A stretch of DNA of 10,011 nucleotides from an uncultured Lachnospiraceae bacterium (GTDB taxonomy: Bacteria; Bacillota; Clostridia; Lachnospirales; Lachnospiraceae), in assembly GCA_910585935.1 (NCBI GenBank), contig CAJUHN010000138.1, positions 1 to 10,011 on the forward strand. The letters are read 5' to 3'. The translations under genes were made by a program, and so were the position numbers. The stretch's first letter is position 1. The number at the start of each line of letters is the position of its first letter. This document shows, piece by piece, positions 1 to 8,700 of this stretch. Below the pieces are notes generated by a model. That model had not been told where the DNA came from and did no database searches. It saw only the letters and a program-made list of their open reading frames with translations.

Positions 1-845
1 AAGTTATCAAGGAGCTTGACTGCGATAAAGGCATTGGTTTGATAGAAAAAAAGCGCAGAGGGCTTGGTAAGCCGGATATTATTTATGTAAAGAATTTTGC
101 GACAGTCTTGGACAAAAAGCCAGATGAAGCAGTTACAAACGCTGATAAAACCACAGAAGTTCAAAATTTGAACTTCAACAAGTTCAAAAATGATAGTTGT
201 GGAAGTTCAGAAATGGAACTTGAAGAAGTTCAAAATTTAGACTTGCAGAAGTTCAGAAAACAGATTTGCAGAAGTTCAGAAATTGAACTTGCAGAAGTTC
301 AAAAAACAGACTCTAATTATACTAATTATAATCAGACGGAGAAGAATTATACAGAAAAGAATTATACGAATAGGAGTGATACCAATCTTATCCATCAATC
401 TGTAGGAAGTATGGATAGTGCAGGCACACAGGAAAAAGATGATAGAATGGATGTGATAGATGAAACAAACGCATATATGGCATTGATCCGTGACCATCTG
501 GAATATGAACACCATATGAAATATGACCAGCATGAGGATAAGAAGAGGTATGAGGAAATCTACGAAACCGTTTGTGATGTGGTCTGTGTAAAACGTAAAA
601 CAATTCGTATCAATGGGGAAGATTACCCTTATGAGCTTGTAAAATCTCGGTTTTTGAAGCTGAACAGCAGTCATGTGGCATATGTTATGAATTGTATGAG
701 GGAAACCGTTACAAAGATTGGCAACATCAGGTCATATCTGATTACAGCACTTTACAATGCTCCCTCAACCATGAACCATTATTATCAGCAGGAGGTACAG
801 CATGATATGTATGGTGGAGGGTGGATAGAAAAAGGAATTACCTAA
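1..845 (+). CDS. repA: Replication initiator RepA (RepA_N / DUF6017 type), 5'-truncated by window edge
   Basis: The reading frame is open from base 3 to the TAA at 843-845 (about 280 residues), so the gene starts left of the window. The in-frame TTG at 39 is not the start: residues before it (VIKELDCDKGIGL) continue straight into IEKKRRGLGKPDIIYVKNF, the end of the winged-helix DNA-binding domain of RepA_N initiators. A variable middle follows: a 23-residue protein repeat (EVQNL...SSE.EL), then an Asn/Tyr/Thr-rich stretch (NYTNYNQTEKNYTEKNYT). The C-terminal part, from about residue 153 of the fragment (NAYMALIRDHLEYEHH) to the end (YGGGWIEKGIT), matches my memory of DUF6017, the usual C-terminal domain of these proteins in Clostridia. 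Known role of the family: binding origin iterons and recruiting the replisome for theta replication of plasmids and some ICEs. parA begins 29 nt after the stop. The middle doubles as a probable origin (see the iterons). Confidence 0.88.
   Translation, partial: VIKELDCDKGIGLIEKKRRGLGKPDIIYVKNFATVLDKKPDEAVTNADKTTEVQNLNFNKFKNDSCGSSEMELEEVQNLDLQKFRKQICRSSEIELAEVQKTDSNYTNYNQTEKNYTEKNYTNRSDTNLIHQSVGSMDSAGTQEKDDRMDVIDETNAYMALIRDHLEYEHHMKYDQHEDKKRYEEIYETVCDVVCVKRKTIRINGEDYPYELVKSRFLKLNSSHVAYVMNCMRETVTKIGNIRSYLITALYNAPSTMNHYYQQEVQHDMYGGGWIEKGIT
156..316 (+). repeat. Seven 23-bp iterons inside repA (candidate oriV)
   Basis: Units begin at 156, 179, 202, 225, 248, 271 and 294, exactly 23 bp apart. Each begins GAAGTTCA (the second unit has CAAGTTCA). 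Several continue with an inverted half such as TTGAACTTG (units at 156, 202, 271; weaker at 225), so one unit is itself a dyad. The first unit contains a perfect 21-bp palindrome at 156-176 with arms GAAGTTCAAA and TTTGAACTTC around one A. Because 23 is not a multiple of 3, the repeat is read in all three frames, which points to selection on DNA rather than on protein. For staphylococcal and enterococcal RepA_N plasmids it is known that the origin lies in the middle of the rep coding sequence as repeats bound by Rep; assigning that role here is inference. Confidence 0.85.
315..367 (+). repeat. AT-rich AATTATAC repeats next to the iterons (possible DNA unwinding element)
   Basis: AATTATAC occurs at 315-322, 345-352 and 360-367, with the variant AATTATAA at 324-331. 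The block starts inside the last iteron unit and is strongly AT-rich. It encodes the NYTNYNQTEKNYTEKNYT segment of RepA. AT-rich repeats beside iterons are typical of DNA unwinding elements, so this is a plausible melting site, but the codons Asn-Tyr-Thr also force AT-rich DNA and the role is unproven. Confidence 0.4.
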
Positions 846-860
846 TTAGCTTTATTCACG

Positions 861-867
861 AAGGGAG
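861..867 (+). promoter_or_regulatory. Ribosome binding site that sets the parA start
   Basis: AAGGGAG lies 7 nt before the ATG at 875. The in-frame ATG at 821 lies inside repA, has no comparable site, and would add 18 residues in front of the conserved N-terminus, so 875 is chosen. Confidence 0.7.
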
Positions 868-874
868 AAAAAGA

Positions 875-1687
875 ATGACAAAAATTATAGCAGTGATGAA
901 TGAAAAAGGTGGTGTGGGAAAGTCTGCTACTGCTACTACACTGGCTTATTTATTAGCAAAACGGGGAAAAAAGACCGCTTTGATTGATTTTGATGGGCAA
1001 GGACATTCCAGCATCATTTTTGGGGTAAAAAATATTAATAAGTTGGAAATAACCATTTATACTTTACTTCGCAAGATAATGGAGAACGAGCCTTTGCCTG
1101 AACCAGAAAGTTATATTTTGAAAACGAAGTGTGGAGTGGAAGTGATTCCTTCTAATTCTCAGCTTTTTACCTTGGAGCGGAATCTTTGTAATGTAGATTT
1201 TCGAGAACGAATCTTAGCACAATATGTTGATACGATAAAGGACACTTATGAATATATCATAATTGATTGTATGCCACAAATGGGAACACCTATGATTAAT
1301 GTGATGATGTGTGCAGATAGTATTATTGTTCCTACACAGGCAGAGCTTTTGTCTACACAGGGAATCGCGGAACTTTTAAAGCACTATCAGATTATCCGAA
1401 AAAATAGTAATCATAGGCTTAAAATAGAGGGGATTCTGATTACAATGGATTCTCCGAATACGATTTTATCAACACAAGTACATAAGTTGATAGAACAGGG
1501 ATTTGCTGGGTCAGTTCCCATTTTTAAAACGCATATTCCTCGCTCTATTAAAGTAGCAGAGGCAGTTTTATATCATAAAACGATTTGTGAATTTCTTCCG
1601 AATAATCCAGCAGCCATTGCTTATGAGCAGTTTGCAGATGAGCTTTTAAAAGTACAAGGAGAAATGGAGGTGTGTGCTGTTGGGTAA
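875..1687 (+). CDS. parA: ParA/Soj-type partition ATPase
   Basis: This is a 270-residue protein with the deviant Walker A motif of ParA/MinD ATPases, KGGVGKSA at residues 11-18 (K11 signature lysine, K16 P-loop lysine); the usual last Thr is Ser followed by Ala. Walker A' is ALIDFDGQG (D38, D40), where relatives usually have DxDPQG. The Walker B region is IIIDCMPQMG at about 128-137, followed by ADSIIVPTQAE. There is no N-terminal HTH extension and the length fits the short Soj-like class. Known family role: ATP-dependent dimerisation on nucleoid DNA and segregation of DNA bound by ParB. The start at 875 is 29 nt downstream of repA, and its end overlaps the start of parB, so the two are probably co-translated. 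The C-terminal part (FADELLKVQGEMEVCAVG) shows no extra domain. Confidence 0.92.
   Translation: MTKIIAVMNEKGGVGKSATATTLAYLLAKRGKKTALIDFDGQGHSSIIFGVKNINKLEITIYTLLRKIMENEPLPEPESYILKTKCGVEVIPSNSQLFTLERNLCNVDFRERILAQYVDTIKDTYEYIIIDCMPQMGTPMINVMMCADSIIVPTQAELLSTQGIAELLKHYQIIRKNSNHRLKIEGILITMDSPNTILSTQVHKLIEQGFAGSVPIFKTHIPRSIKVAEAVLYHKTICEFLPNNPAAIAYEQFADELLKVQGEMEVCAVG
1666..1682 (+). promoter_or_regulatory. parB translation start region, inside the parA 3' end
   Basis: GGAGG at 1666-1670 precedes three in-frame near-cognate starts: GTG 1674 (gap 3 nt), CTG 1677 (gap 6) and TTG 1680 (gap 9). No ATG is available. Spacing favours TTG 1680, which gives MGKPKIHLEDF; GTG 1674 is the better codon but sits unusually close to the site. 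Confidence 0.55.
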
Positions 1688-2705
1688 GCCAAAAATCCAT
1701 TTAGAAGATTTTCAGGATATGCTGAACTTTGAATCAGAACAGGAAGAGGTTTCCTCTTTTACTTTTGGACAAAGTGGTGTGGTAGAATTAAAGTTTGATA
1801 ACATGGAGGATTTTCCCAATCACAAGTTTAAGCAGTATGTTGGAAAACAGTTTGAGGATATGGTGGAAAGTATCCGTCAGTTTGGTATTTTGCAGCCACT
1901 TATTCTGTGGCATACAAAAGAAGGAAAGAATATTATTCTCAGTGGTCATAACCGTAAGAATTGTGCAAAGGCAGCAGGCTTGACAAGCAGTCCCGTTATT
2001 TTAAAAGATAATTTGACGTATGAAGATGCGGTTCTCATTGTCATGGAAACGAATCTACGCCAGCGTTCTTTTCACGATATGAGTCCATCGGAAAGGGCAT
2101 ATTGTCTGTTTGAACATTATAAGGCGATGAAGTCACAAGGAAGGCGGACGGACTTGTTAGAAGAAATAGAAAGATTGATGAATCCACAGAAATCGGAAGT
2201 TTTTACAACTTCTGCTGAAATCAGCAGAAGTTGTGGAAACCGCGAAAAACTGGCAAAACAGTACGATCTTACCAAGGATATGTTGGCAAAATATATTCGT
2301 ATCGGAGAGTATTTGGATCTACCGCTTATGGAAAAGTTTGAGGAAGAACAAATTTCGATTTCTGTTGCGAATACCCTTTCTTTTGTGACAGATAAGGAAA
2401 AACAGGGAATGATCGCCGAACTGATGGAAAGAGAAAATTATAGGATAGATGGACAGAAAGCGGAGTTACTTCGCCGTTATTACGAAGCAGGAAAACTGAC
2501 TGATGTAGTGATGATGCAGATTCTTTCCGGAGAAAAAACGAAAAAGCTAAAAAAGAATAAGTCTCAGCCTTTTCCTATTAAGTCTGCGGTTATTACAAAA
2601 TATTTTAACGCTGGGCAGACGAAAAAGGAAATTGAGGAAACTATCGAGAAGGCATTAGACTTGTACTTTGAAAGTCGGAGTGGAGAAAGGGAGGTGACAA
2701 CTTGA
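1680..2705 (+). CDS. parB: ParB/Spo0J-like partition protein
   Basis: The protein has about 341 residues from TTG 1680 (343 from GTG 1674). The N-terminal ParB/sulfiredoxin-like domain spans about residues 38-125 and includes GKQFEDMVESIRQFGILQPL and IILSGHNRKNCAKAAG, the latter corresponding to the ParB GERR box, here GHNR as is common in Firmicute mobile elements. ETNLRQRSF (about 123-131) corresponds to the box that precedes the HTH region, and DMSPSERA follows it. A helix-turn-helix is likely at about 186-208 (NREKLAKQYDLTKDMLAKYI). The C-terminal part is Lys-rich, then helical, ending EIEETIEKALDLYFESRSG, probably a dimerisation segment. Known family role: binding a centromere site and stimulating ParA. 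The gene overlaps parA at the start and the next gene at the stop (TGA 2703-2705). It contains a long palindrome between its two DNA-contact regions. Confidence 0.9.
   Translation: MGKPKIHLEDFQDMLNFESEQEEVSSFTFGQSGVVELKFDNMEDFPNHKFKQYVGKQFEDMVESIRQFGILQPLILWHTKEGKNIILSGHNRKNCAKAAGLTSSPVILKDNLTYEDAVLIVMETNLRQRSFHDMSPSERAYCLFEHYKAMKSQGRRTDLLEEIERLMNPQKSEVFTTSAEISRSCGNREKLAKQYDLTKDMLAKYIRIGEYLDLPLMEKFEEEQISISVANTLSFVTDKEKQGMIAELMERENYRIDGQKAELLRRYYEAGKLTDVVMMQILSGEKTKKLKKNKSQPFPIKSAVITKYFNAGQTKKEIEETIEKALDLYFESRSGEREVTT
2205..2234. repeat. Perfect 14-bp inverted repeat within parB (candidate parS or RepA site)
   Basis: The left arm ACAACTTCTGCTGA (2205-2218) and right arm TCAGCAGAAGTTGT (2221-2234) are exact reverse complements around two A residues. 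The arms contain GCAGAAGTT, which also occurs at the joins of the repA iterons at 246-254, 269-277 and 292-300. It lies in the part of parB encoding a variable linker (EVFTTSAEISRSCGN), where coding constraint should be low. In Bacillus subtilis a parS site lies inside spo0J, so an in-gene centromere has precedent. Function here is inference. Confidence 0.6.
2690..2704 (+). promoter_or_regulatory. Ribosome binding site and TTG start of the giant gene, overlapping the parB stop
   Basis: GGAGG at 2690-2694 (within a longer AGGGAGGTGA match) lies 7 nt before TTG 2702. The TTG shares its last two bases with the parB TGA at 2703-2705, an arrangement suited to translational coupling by re-initiation. 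Confidence 0.75.
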
Positions 2706-5700
2706 ACAGAGCGACCAGTCTTTGTGACCTTTACCAAGCGGCGGTGCAGGAATATACTAGGACGCCAGAAGAATGGAAGGGTCTGCTGTCTTGTGTCGCA
2801 CGTTTTTATAAGCGATCTTTTGATAATGCTGTATTGATTTATGCTCAGAAGCCAAATGCTACCCAGCTTGGAACTTTTGAAGAATGGCATGACAAGCGAA
2901 TTGGGCGAAGGATTAATAAAGGAGCAAAAAGTATTGCTGTGCTAGAGATGAGAAATCCAACTGCCAGTATCAAATATCTGTTTGATTTTATGGATACCAA
3001 CGGGAGCGTCCAGTCCTATCAGAATCTGCAAAGGTGTTTATGGGAGCTAGAAGGGCAATATCGCCCAGATATGATAAGGAAGTTTCATGAGAAATATAAT
3101 ACTTCTACGGTTCGTATAGAAGATAGTTTGTATGAGCTGGTGAATAGATATGTAGAAGAATGGCTTTTTCCTTATCTGGATCAACTGGAAGTGAGAGAGG
3201 AAAGTAGTCCTCTTTATGGGATGCCAGAAGAAGCCGTAAAAGCAGAGTTTGTAGAGTTGGTGACAGAAAGTGCAGCTTATACCATATTTTCTAAATGTGG
3301 AATTTCTACAGAAGGGTTAAAAGAAAACCGTTTTGAAAGTATCAGAAATTATAACAGCCTAGCTCTTTTTATGGCACTGGGAAATAGTACGGTTTCTATT
3401 GCAAGACCGATATTAAAAGAAATATATCAAGAAATTCAAAATATCAAAATGGAAAGGAGTAAAAGGTATGAGAACAGAACCGCTGATGAACTTTTCTTAC
3501 AAACAGGACAAGAAGGGAAGGAATTATCCCGAAATACAGATTTCAGAGAACGCACAGAACGACAACCTGGTAGTGGGACAGTTTGGCAGTCTGTGGAAGA
3601 ATTACATGATGGAACAATATCCATACCGTCTGTCGGAGCTAGTGGCACAGGGGAAGATCAACGAAGTCCTTCTGCAGGTGGACGAGGAAGCACAAGAAAA
3701 GAAAGAAGCACTCATTCAGAAAATTCTAGCTATTCGTCCGCTACCAGATACCGAGGATACAAGGAAGAGAGCCAGACACATGAATGGAATAACGAAGGAA
3801 GCGGAGGAAATCGTGATCCACGAAGTAGTTCTGAAAATCAGATAGAATCATCTTTACTAGGGATACCGTCGTCTATAGATGGATTAAAGCCATCTGTAGG
3901 CGACTTTTTTTCGGCTTCATCAAAAACGCCGAAAGAAGAAATTGTTTTACCAACGGAAGAGAGGACAGATATCTCCTCAAAAGTTGCCATTCAAGAGGAA
4001 GAAATGCTTGATGAGGAAGAAATTTCTGATCTCATAGATGTCATATTATGTGCAGATGATATTGAGCCAGAAACGTATCAATGGCTGTCAGAAATCCATA
4101 AGTTTTATCAGGAAGAACAGAAACAGACAACGAAGATAAAGAAGCTAAAAACATTTTATAAACATCTGGATCTAGATTATGTCACCAAAGATGGCAACTA
4201 TTTTTTATATATAAAGGGGACGGAAGATGGATTAAATGTTACGATTGGAAAACAAGATTTTTTCTTTTCCTATGAGGAGCTTGTGAATCGGATCGATCAG
4301 TTGATGTTACTAGGAATTTATCCATTTCATGAGAAAGATGCTCCATTCGATGATTATGCCATTCCTGATGAAAGAGAGGAAGCACAACAAGCGAAAGAAA
4401 CAATAGCCTCACAGGGAGCTTTTTCTGACAGTCAGCTTACTCTCTTTGAAATATTTCCACAATCTTTAACCAGTTATGAAGATAACAGCCATACAGATAG
4501 GGATTTTTTTCTCGAGGAAAGCAAGAAAGAACCGCAAAACATTTCTTTTCCAGATTCCCATCAAAAGAAAAGTGATCTGGATCTAGAACAAGAAAACAGG
4601 GAGCATGACTATACACAGAAAAAGGCTTTCCGTTATCATTTTTCGGAAGAACATCATTTGTATGATGGAGGAGCAAAAACAAAATGTCAGAATAATATAA
4701 CAGCGATTCGTTTACTGAAAGAGTTGCAGTCACAGGGGCGTATGGCAACTGCAGAAGAACAGAGGATACTTGCTAAATTTGTGGGTTGGGGCGGTCTTGC
4801 CCATGCTCTGACACCGGGAAAAAGCGGTTGGGAAACACAATATGAAGAAATAAAATGTTTGCTGACAGAAAAGGAATTTCAAGCGGCACAGGAAAGCACG
4901 TTGACGGCTTATTATACAGAGCAAAGTGTGATACGCCATATTTATCATGCATTAGAACAGTTCGGTTTTAAGGGAGGTAATCTCTTAGATCCGGCTATGG
5001 CGACAGGAAATTTCTTTTCTGTTCTGCCACAGAGTATGGAGGATTCTAACCTATATGGGGTGGAATTAGAACCCATTTCTGGGAATATTGCAAAACAGCT
5101 TTACCCTGATGCTCAAATAGAGGTTACTGGTTTTGAAAATACTTGTTATCCAGATCAGTTTTTTGATGTAGTAATCGGGAATATTCCGTTTCACTCTATT
5201 AGTGTAGATGATCCCAAATATAACCGTTATCATTTCCACATTCACGATTATTTTCTGGCAAAGTCATTAGATAAAACCAGACCAGGCGGTATTTTAGCTA
5301 TGATTACTTCCAAGTATACGATGGATAAAGCCAATCCCACTATCCGCAAATATCTGGCACAGAGAGCAGAACTCATGGGTGCAATCCGGCTTCCGAATAA
5401 TACATTTAAACAGGTAGCAGGAACAGAAGCTACCACAGATATTCTTTTTTTAAAAAAAAGAGAACGGGAGATTGTGCCAGAGGAAGAACATAATTCCTGG
5501 CTGTCTGTAGAGAAAAATGCAGAGGGTATTCCTATGAACCGCTATTTTATCGAACACCCAGAAATGGTGTTAGGGGAAATGGTATGGGACGAGAGTATGT
5601 TTGGAAATGAAAAAACGACCGCCTGCCACCCGATTCCTGGAGAGAACTTACTAGAGCGGCTGGAACAGGCAATCCGCCATCTGAATGGCGAATATTTAGA

Positions 5701-8700
5701 ACCAGAGCAGGGAGAATTTTTTTCTAAGGAAGGCATTTCATTTCAGGAAAGATCTCTTCCGGCAGACCCTCATGTGCGCAATTTCTCCTATACATTTGTC
5801 GGAAATGACCTTTATTATCGAGAACATTCTCGTATGTATCCACAGGATATCACTGGAAAAAAAGCAGAACGTATCAAAGGTCAACTCCATATTACACAGG
5901 CGGTCCGCAGCCTGATTGATTTTCAGAATCAGAAGAATGATTCCCTGTCCCCGGCAGAGTATGAGAGGATATTACAGACCTATCTTGTTAAGCTAAATAC
6001 CATCTATGATGATTTTATAAAGAAATATGGTTATCTTAATTCCTATGCCAATGTAATTGCTTTTTCAAAAGATGCCAATGCCCCACTTCTTCGTTCGATA
6101 GAAAAGGAAAGAAAAAAAGAAAAAGGCGTGTATGATAAAACGGCGATCTTCTATAAGGCGACAATCCGCCCTAAGAGAATGCCAAAAGTCGTATATTCGG
6201 CAGAGGAAGCTCTTAAAGTATCTTTCAATGTAAAAGGTAAAATAGATCTGGATTATATGGTATGGCTGTATCAAAAACCAGATCACCGCAAAGTAACCAA
6301 AGAGGAAATGATAGAAGAATTAGGAGATAACATTTACCAGAATCCTTCAAAATATACCGGAGATCCTTATACTGGCTGGGAAACGGCAGGAGAATATTTG
6401 AGTGGTTATGTGAAAGATAAGTTAGCAGAAGCTATTCTAAAGGCAGAAGAAGAGCCAGAACGGTTTTCCCGAAATGTAGAAGCACTTCGGAGTGTCCAGC
6501 CAATTCCTCTGACCCCACAAGAAATTCGTTTTTCGTTGGGAACACCTTGGATACCTTTAGAAGTTTATCAGGATTTTATGTATGAAACTTTTAAAACACG
6601 ACATAGCAGTAAAATCGGGCGTTATGCTACAGCACTAGAATTTTCTAAGTATAGCGGCACATATTTTATTGCGAATAAAGGAAGTGAGAAAAATTCTGTT
6701 ACCGCTAACCAGATTTTTGGAACAGAACGAATGAACGCTTATGAAATATTAGAAGCATCTTTGAATCTGCGGTTTGTAGAGGTGAGAGATAGGGTGGAGT
6801 ACACCGATCCAAATACAGGAGAAGACAAGGTAAAATATGTTTTAAATAAAAAGGAAACGATTCTTGCCCGTGAGAAGCAGGCACAGATAAAAGCAGAGTT
6901 TGAGCGATGGTTATTTGCTGATCCAGAACGGGGAGAAAGGCTTACAAAATTGTATAATGACAGATTTAATAATATTCGTCCTCGAAAATATGATGGTTCT
7001 AATCTTATCCTGCCAGATTTATCAGAGGATATTCAGTTACGCCCTCATCAGCTAGATGTGATAGCACATGGCTTGTATGGCGACGGAAATCTTCTTATGG
7101 CTCATGAGGTAGGTGCTGGAAAAACATATGCCGCAATTGTTCTTTCTCATGAACTGAAACGGTTAGGAAAAGTAAATAAACCGCTGATTGCTGTTCCGAA
7201 TCATTTAGTCGGGCAGTGGTCGGACGCTTATCTGGAGCTTTACCCCAATGCAAACATATTAGTTGCTGGAAAAAAAGATTTTGAGAAGCAGAACCGCCGC
7301 CGTTTTGTCAGCCGAATCGCTACAGGGGATTATGACTGTATCATTATGGCACACTCTAGTTTTGAACTTATCGGATTATCCAGAGAACGGCAGCTTGCAG
7401 CGATGAAAACAGAGATAGATGCGATTACGGAAACCATTAACGAGCAGAAATTTCGTTATGGAAAAGACTGGACACTCAAACAGATGCAGATTTTTCGCAA
7501 GAATCTACAATTTCGTTTTGATCAGCTCTTTAAAGCAGAGAAAAAAGATGAAGGGATTAATTTTGAGGAATTAGGTGTAGATGCCTTAATCGTAGATGAG
7601 GCTCATGCCTACAAAAATAATTTTTCCTATACGAAAATGAGGAATGTGGCAGGGATCAGCGGACAGAACAGTCAGCGAGCGATGGATATGCATCAAAAAT
7701 GCCAATATATCAATGAAATCGGAAATGGAAAAGGTGTTATTTATCTGACCGGAACTCCCGTTTCTAACTCTATGACAGAGTTATATGTTATGCAAAAAAC
7801 ATTACAGCCACAGGAATTAGAACGCCGAGGGCTTTTGATGTTCGATGCATGGGCTGGAACTTTTGGCAAAGTTACCTCTTCATTGGAAATTAAACCAGAA
7901 GGAAATGGATACCAAATGAAAAATCGTTTTTCACAGTTTCATAATCTGCCAGAATTAATGCTTATGTTTTCCATGATTGCAGACATTAAAACAGCAGATA
8001 TGTTAGACCTGCCTACCCCAAAAATAAAAACGGGTGCTCCACAGGTCATCAAGTCGGTCTGTACTCCTGAACAAAAGCGTATAGTTATGGAACTGGCGGA
8101 ACGTGCAGAGGCTATCCGAAATGGCGAGGTAGATAGCACAGAAGATAATTTTTTGAAATTGACTCAGGAAGCCCGTCTGCTTTCTATTGATCCAAGAGCG
8201 ATTGACCCACAGTTTCCAGATGATTCTCAAACGAAACTGAATCTATGTGCAGATAAAGTAGCAAGCATTTATCACGAAACAGAAGAGAAAAAACTGACAC
8301 AGCTTATCTTCTGCGATCAAGGAACGCCGAAATATGATGGCAGTTTCAATTTCTATGAGGCGATGAAAGAGGCATTGATGAAAAAGAACGTAAAGTCAGA
8401 AGAGGTAGTATTTATCCACGATACAAAAACTGATGTACAGAGAGAACAATTATTTGATAAGGTCAAAAAAGGTGAAATCCGTATTTTAATGGGGAGTACA
8501 GAGAAGATGGGAACAGGAATGAATGTGCAGGAAAAGTTGATCGCTCTTCATCATCTGGACGTGCCTTGGCGTCCTGCCGATCTCACTCAGCGCAATGGAC
8601 GTATTTTACGACAGGGAAATGAGAATGAAGAAATTTCTATTTTTAATTATATTACAGAGAATACGTTTGACAGCTATCTTTGGCAGATTTTAGAACAAAA

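Noticed and set aside
39..41. TTG as the start of repA
   Set aside because: The frame is open to the left edge and the residues before TTG belong to the conserved winged-helix domain.
156..316. CRISPR array
   Set aside because: Units are contiguous 23-bp repeats inside a coding frame with no unique spacers and no cas genes; iterons explain them.
276..674. Minus-strand 132-codon frame opposite repA
   Set aside because: Composition (Ile/Phe/Cys-rich) is what antisense reading of AT-rich coding DNA gives; no ribosome site, and repA is clearly the coding strand. The other minus-strand frames in the window fail for the same reasons.
821..823. ATG as the start of parA
   Set aside because: It lies inside repA without a ribosome site and adds a non-conserved tail; ATG 875 has AAGGGAG at 7 nt.
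1795..1983. 62-codon + strand frame inside parB
   Set aside because: No ribosome site and no recognisable protein; a shadow of the ParB core domain, which is itself conserved.
3877..3911. Terminator after tnpV (AGATGG/CCATCT stem, then a T run at 3905-3911)
   Set aside because: The stem has only six pairs and is separated from the T run by nine bases; termination here would abolish the giant gene.
3909..3934. Hairpin TTTCGGC/GCCGAAA in the linker-coding region
   Set aside because: Short stem with a 12-nt loop inside coding DNA and no second copy; chance is sufficient.
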